Of a stretch of DNA of 64,000 nucleotides, positions 60,637-64,000 are shown one piece after another. Positions within the stretch are counted from its first letter, which is position 1; each line of letters begins with the position of its first letter. The notes beneath the pieces are model-generated. The model searched no databases and was not told where the DNA came from. It worked only from the letters and a program-made list of their open reading frames with translations. The position numbers and the translations under genes were made by a program. The stretch comes from Bariatricus massiliensis (GTDB taxonomy: Bacteria; Bacillota; Clostridia; Lachnospirales; Lachnospiraceae). The stretch spans positions 124,001 through 188,000 of the forward strand of contig NZ_LT574836.1 of NCBI RefSeq assembly GCF_900086725.1, in the 5' to 3' direction.

Positions 60637-60682
60637 GAATTGTAGAGGGGGACAGGTCCCAACGCGTTGGGACCTGTCCCCT
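60637..60682 (+). repeat. Palindromic repeat element, copy 2
   Basis: GAATTGTAGA followed by a palindrome of 34 bp (60648-60681) with the core CCCAACGCGTTGGG. It is the inverted counterpart of the copy at 56747-56792; the two flank the ABC exporter genes. It lies between the argG stop and the exporter, so it may also separate their transcripts. Confidence 0.85.
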
Positions 60683-60690
60683 TTGAAGAT

Positions 60691-61905
60691 TTAATCTATT
60701 TCAGCCATTTTCATTGCGCGAACTTTCAACGGCAGTCCGAAGAGGGTAATAAATCCGGATGCATCGTTGTGGTCGTACAATTCACCTGTTGTGAAGCTGG
60801 CCAGTGATTCGCTGTACAGTGAGTAAGGAGAAGTTGTTCCGGCTTTGATGATATTTCCTTTGTAAAGCTTGAATTTCACTTCACCTGTTACATATTCCTG
60901 TGTAGATTCTACGAATGCCTGAATGGCTTCGCGGAGTGGTGTGAACCATTTTCCTTCGTAAACGATCTGAGCAAATTTGTTGCCCATATCTTTTTTGACT
61001 TCCATGGTGGCACGGTCGAGTACGAGTTCTTCCAGCTGATCGTGTGCTTCCATTAAAATGGTTCCGCCGGGTGTTTCGTATACGCCGCGGGACTTCATGC
61101 CTACTACACGGTTCTCCACGATGTCAATGATTCCTACACCGTGTTTGCCGCCAAGTGCGTTAAGCTTGCGGATAATATCGGCTACTTTCATTTTTTCACC
61201 GTTGATGCTTGTGGGAACTCCTTTTTCAAATGTCATGGTCACGTATTCCCCTTCGTCCGGAGCCTGTTCCGGTGTGACGCCGAGTACGAGCACGTTGCTG
61301 TAATCCGGCTCATTGGCAGGGTCTTCCAGCTCTAAGCCCTCGTGGCTGATATGCCATAAGTTACGGTCACGGCTGTAGCTGTGGCTTGCGTCGAAAGGCA
61401 GGTCGATGCCGTGGGCCTTACAATATTCGATTTCGTCTTCACGGGACTGCATGGTCCAGACGTCTGTCATTCTCCACGGAGCGATAATCTTTAAATCCGG
61501 GGCAAGAGCTTTGATGCCGAGCTCAAAACGAATTTGGTCATTTCCTTTACCGGTAGCGCCGTGGCAGATAGCGGTAGCGCCTTCCTTGCGGGCGATTTCC
61601 ACCAGCTTTGCCGCAATGCCCGGGCGGGCCATAGATGTTCCCAGCAAATATTTGTTTTCATAAACAGCGCCGGCCTGAACGCAGGGTACAATGTAATTTT
61701 CACAAAAATCATCGGTAATATCTTCTATGTATAATTTAGAAGCACCGGATAATTTAGCTCTCTCTTCCAATCCGTCCAGTTCCTCTTCCTGTCCGCAGTC
61801 GATGCAGCAGCAGATAACTTCGTAATCAAAATTTTCCTTTAACCATGGGATGATTGCGGTAGTATCAAGACCACCGGAATATGCTAAAATAACTTTTTCT
61901 TTCAT
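60691..61905 (-). CDS. argG: Argininosuccinate synthase
   Basis: Joins citrulline and aspartate with ATP to make argininosuccinate in arginine synthesis. About 404 residues: ATP-binding motif ILAYSGGLDTT at the start, CCIDCGQEEELDGL, ICHGATGKGNDQIRFE, and SYSRDRNLWHISHEGLELEDP. ATG 61905 with AGGAGG nine bases upstream is chosen; a frame extension to 61962 lies in the promoter region. argH is not next to it in this window. A promoter and ArgR-box-like sites are upstream. Confidence 0.97.
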   Translation of the reverse strand: MKEKVILAYSGGLDTTAIIPWLKENFDYEVICCCIDCGQEEELDGLEERAKLSGASKLYIEDITDDFCENYIVPCVQAGAVYENKYLLGTSMARPGIAAKLVEIARKEGATAICHGATGKGNDQIRFELGIKALAPDLKIIAPWRMTDVWTMQSREDEIEYCKAHGIDLPFDASHSYSRDRNLWHISHEGLELEDPANEPDYSNVLVLGVTPEQAPDEGEYVTMTFEKGVPTSINGEKMKVADIIRKLNALGGKHGVGIIDIVENRVVGMKSRGVYETPGGTILMEAHDQLEELVLDRATMEVKKDMGNKFAQIVYEGKWFTPLREAIQAFVESTQEYVTGEVKFKLYKGNIIKAGTTSPYSLYSESLASFTTGELYDHNDASGFITLFGLPLKVRAMKMAEID

Positions 61906-61950
61906 TGCTATATGCCTCCTAAAATATTTCGTTCGTAATTTACAAAAATT

Positions 61951-61979
61951 ACTATACACCACTTTTTATAATTATGCAA
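61951..61979 (-). promoter_or_regulatory. argG promoter
   Basis: On the minus strand TTGCAT (61979-61974), 17-bp spacer, TATAGT (61956-61951), about 46 bases before the start codon. Confidence 0.6.
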
Positions 61980-62016
61980 TATAAAAATGAAAAAAGTTTT
62001 AAATATGCATTAAAAA

Positions 62017-62030
62017 TGAAAAAATATGCA
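62017..62030. promoter_or_regulatory. Candidate ARG box
   Basis: TGAAAAAATATGCA (minus strand TGCATATTTTTTCA) matches the arginine repressor consensus TGAATATTTATTCA at 12 of 14 positions. A similar half-site, ATGCATTAAAAATGAA, precedes it (62007). It is about 40 bases upstream of the argG -35. Confidence 0.4.
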
Positions 62031-62085
62031 CTAATGATGAATAAAATACAACAAAAGAATAAAACGATGAAGCTTCTGATGTGGC

Positions 62086-62123
62086 TTTACGGTGATTTTA
62101 CGATGACTTTATGAGTGGATAAT
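62086..62123 (+). promoter_or_regulatory. Pho-box-like phased repeats with -10 element
   Basis: TTTACG (62086), TTTACG (62097) and TTTATG (62108): three hexamers at an exact 11-bp period, ending just before a -10-like GATAAT (62118-62123). This is the layout of PhoP-binding repeats in Gram-positive phosphate-starvation promoters. The gene downstream is a secreted metallophosphatase. Confidence 0.5.
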
Positions 62124-62181
62124 ATTAGTATGATAGGCTGTGCTGTGACTAAAGTAATGTAACAAAATGAAGGAGGGCAAT

Positions 62182-64000
62182 ATGAGAACAAGACAATTGA
62201 TAAGTATAGTGCTGGCTGCAGGGATTCTGATTTCCAATACGGGAGCCTTGAGCCCGAAAGTGAAGGCGGCGGAAAATAAGCCGGAAGCGCTTACACAGGA
62301 AAAAGTGGACAAGGAGAATAATAAGTATAATAATAACGAAAATGCTGTGATTGAATTCATCAGCATGTCGGATACCCATGTGGCGAGCTATGAATCAAAA
62401 AAGTGGGCATTTGAAAATATTGGAGCATGGTCTGAGAAGATTGGGTTTTCAGCAGATACTGTTATGGTGGACGGGGATATAGAGGCAAACGAGCGGGAGG
62501 AATCACCGGGAAACAGTGTGAGGTTTTATACAGCGGTAGAAGAGCTCTTTGAAGAAACGTTCGGGCAGCTGCCGGTACAGTTTGCCACTGGTAATCATGA
62601 CATACAGAAAAATATGGAACAGGTATTTGACGATGCTGGACAGAATGAGTACTGGCATTACCGATCCAAAACAGGAAACCGCTATAACAATTATCATTTA
62701 AAAATAAATGGCATTGACTTTATTACGCTTGATTACCATAGTGCCGGTACCTATAATACATTTTTGAAAGATACATTACAAAGCATAAGCAGGGAAGAAG
62801 ATTATGATTCCAGTAAGCCGATTTTCATTCAGATACACAGTGGCCTTTCCGGCACCACGACGGGAAGCTATCAGGACTGCGGAAATACGGCGGCATACTT
62901 GCAGAAAACGTTGACGGAATGGCCGCAGGCAGTGGTCATGACAGCCCATTCTCACTACAGCGCAGAGGTAGAGACGGGAATCTATCAGAAGAACTTTACT
63001 GTTGTAAATAACGGCTCCATGGACTATGTGGAAGTAGACAGTACAAATGGCATAGAAAATGAAGTTGTCAACTGGGTACAGGGTAATCTGGAAGATAAGC
63101 GTAACGAATTAACTTGCAATTATGTCACAGTTCAGGAGGATGGTACCACGATAATCAGACGGTTCGACGTGACCAATAAGCGCTGGATGGGAATTCCATG
63201 GGTGATTGATACCAGTGCGGGCAAAGAAGGATTCCGCTACACTGCAGAAAAGTACAATAAAGTATCTCCATGGTTTGAAAATAATGATATGACAGTGGAC
63301 CAGATAGGGGAGACGACAGCGAATCTGACTTTTGGACAGGCCGCAGATGACCAGCTGGTTGAGTACTACAAGATCACAGTACGCGATTTCCTCACCAATG
63401 AGGAGGCAGCATATAAGGTTCTGCCTGAAAATGCAGACTATGCAGGAAATGCGGATTATGAATCACCAAAGGGTATGACAGGAAGCTTTAAGGCATATTC
63501 CAGATATTATCTGCGTCCCTATCCGGAGCAGATGAAATTTTATTTTTCTGGCTTACAGCAAAACACGCGGTACCGTATTCTTGTGCAGGCATATGATTCT
63601 TTTGGCAATGCATCCAAGGTGCAGGACATTGTGTTCAAAACGGAGGGTGTGACGGAAGTACTGCCGGATACTTTGCCGGAAACAATCGAAAATGGCAAGT
63701 TTTTGGATATGAGTTTTGACAACAGCGATTTGACAGACAGCGAAGGGCAGGTTCAGGGAGAGGCTGCAGGAAATGTAACTTACGAAAAAGGAATGAAAGG
63801 TAAAGCAGCCCATGTGCCTGCGGGAAACCGTAATTATATCAGCTTAGGGCAAAATCCAAATATGAATTTGGAGAACGGAGGAAGCCTTACAATTAATTTC
63901 TGGGTGAATTCTAAAAGTACCAGCGGTGACGCTGCCGTTATTAGTAACAAGAACTGGAACAGCGGAAAGAATCGGGGATGGTATGTAGGATACCGGCTTA
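62182..64000 (+). CDS. Secreted metallophosphatase with LamG-like domain (3' end outside window)
   Basis: Frame open to the window end (606+ residues). Signal peptide 1-30 (ends KAA). A calcineurin-like phosphoesterase domain about 55-330 with metal ligands Asp64 and His66 (MSDTH), Asp99 (DGD), Asn138 and His139 (GNHD), His219 (IQIHSG) and His256/His258 (AHSH). A fibronectin-like region (about 380-500) and a LamG/concanavalin-like domain start (about 507: MSFDNSDLTDSEG, NLENGGSLTINFWVNSK) follow. It likely removes phosphate from outside substrates and binds a glycan surface. The strong ribosome site AGGAGG precedes ATG 62182. Confidence 0.88.
   Translation, partial: MRTRQLISIVLAAGILISNTGALSPKVKAAENKPEALTQEKVDKENNKYNNNENAVIEFISMSDTHVASYESKKWAFENIGAWSEKIGFSADTVMVDGDIEANEREESPGNSVRFYTAVEELFEETFGQLPVQFATGNHDIQKNMEQVFDDAGQNEYWHYRSKTGNRYNNYHLKINGIDFITLDYHSAGTYNTFLKDTLQSISREEDYDSSKPIFIQIHSGLSGTTTGSYQDCGNTAAYLQKTLTEWPQAVVMTAHSHYSAEVETGIYQKNFTVVNNGSMDYVEVDSTNGIENEVVNWVQGNLEDKRNELTCNYVTVQEDGTTIIRRFDVTNKRWMGIPWVIDTSAGKEGFRYTAEKYNKVSPWFENNDMTVDQIGETTANLTFGQAADDQLVEYYKITVRDFLTNEEAAYKVLPENADYAGNADYESPKGMTGSFKAYSRYYLRPYPEQMKFYFSGLQQNTRYRILVQAYDSFGNASKVQDIVFKTEGVTEVLPDTLPETIENGKFLDMSFDNSDLTDSEGQVQGEAAGNVTYEKGMKGKAAHVPAGNRNYISLGQNPNMNLENGGSLTINFWVNSKSTSGDAAVISNKNWNSGKNRGWYVGYRL

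Noticed and set aside
56747..60682. Composite transposon bounded by the inverted palindromes
   Set aside because: The interval contains only ABC exporter genes, no transposase, and no target-site duplication is visible.
61906..62181. T-box or riboswitch upstream of argG
   Set aside because: The distance from the promoter -10 to the start codon is too short for a T-box and no conserved T-box sequence is seen.

Overview
The window looks like a chromosomal segment of a spore-forming, low-to-moderate GC clostridial Firmicute, most likely a Lachnospiraceae (gut Dorea/Blautia/[Clostridium] type). The evidence is the spore-coat operon cotJABC, three small proteins that are stand-alone Spo0A effector domains, the cdaA-cdaR pair, strong AGGAGG ribosome sites and the general gene content. 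The species cannot be fixed from this sequence alone.

Layout. 1-2.3 kb: the end of diadenylate cyclase cdaA, its regulator cdaR, an HPr-like phosphocarrier and a Spo0A-C-like protein, closed by a strong terminator. A second, divergent Spo0A-C-like gene follows. 3.0-7.1 kb: a GerMN-type lipoprotein and a large secreted cell-wall hydrolase (amidase, long choline/glucan-binding-type repeat array, glucosaminidase) containing about 3.5 near-identical 309-bp tandem repeats. 7.2-27.3 kb: an AT-rich surface-polysaccharide locus of the Wzx/Wzy type: 4,6-dehydratase, aminotransferase with a G10 tract, initiating phosphoglycosyltransferase, glycosyltransferases, a full gene set for a UDP-ManNAc(3NAc)A-like 2,3-diamino uronic acid, flippase, an Asn-synthase-like putative sugar amidase and two polymerase-like membrane proteins. 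27.3-36.5 kb: a second polysaccharide block with an acyltransferase remnant, an MBOAT/AlgJ-like O-acylation pair, four more glycosyltransferases and a second flippase. 36.5-45.2 kb: a cohesin-like membrane protein, a Gtr-like trio (GtrB-type GT2, GtrA, large membrane protein), glmS and an OpgB/LtaS-like phosphoglycerol transferase. 45.3-49.5 kb: an HtrA protease and a copper operon (copA-csoR-copZ) with a visible promoter and operator. 49.6-51.4 kb: cotJABC, a Cu/Zn-type superoxide dismutase and tRNA-Ala(CGC). 51.5-56.8 kb: a third Spo0A-C-like gene, a DUF6512-like membrane protein, and an LRR / VWA-like / MoxR-type AAA+ / SH3-like gene set. 56.8-61.9 kb (minus strand): a heterodimeric ABC exporter and argG, each followed by a copy of a 46-bp palindromic repeat. 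62.2 kb-end: a secreted metallophosphatase cut by the window edge, preceded by Pho-box-like phased repeats.

How it fits together. Much of the window concerns the cell envelope: c-di-AMP synthesis, wall hydrolysis, amino-sugar supply (glmS), capsule-like polysaccharide assembly and its decoration, and envelope protease. The most unusual points are the three stand-alone Spo0A DNA-binding domains (one with three helically phased 0A-box-like sites upstream), the G10 tract in a polysaccharide aminotransferase, the Asn-synthase-like protein without the usual Cys2 nucleophile, the Cu/Zn SOD placed in a spore-coat operon next to copper homeostasis genes, the LRR-VWA-MoxR module, and the palindromic repeat pair with a compensatory stem change.
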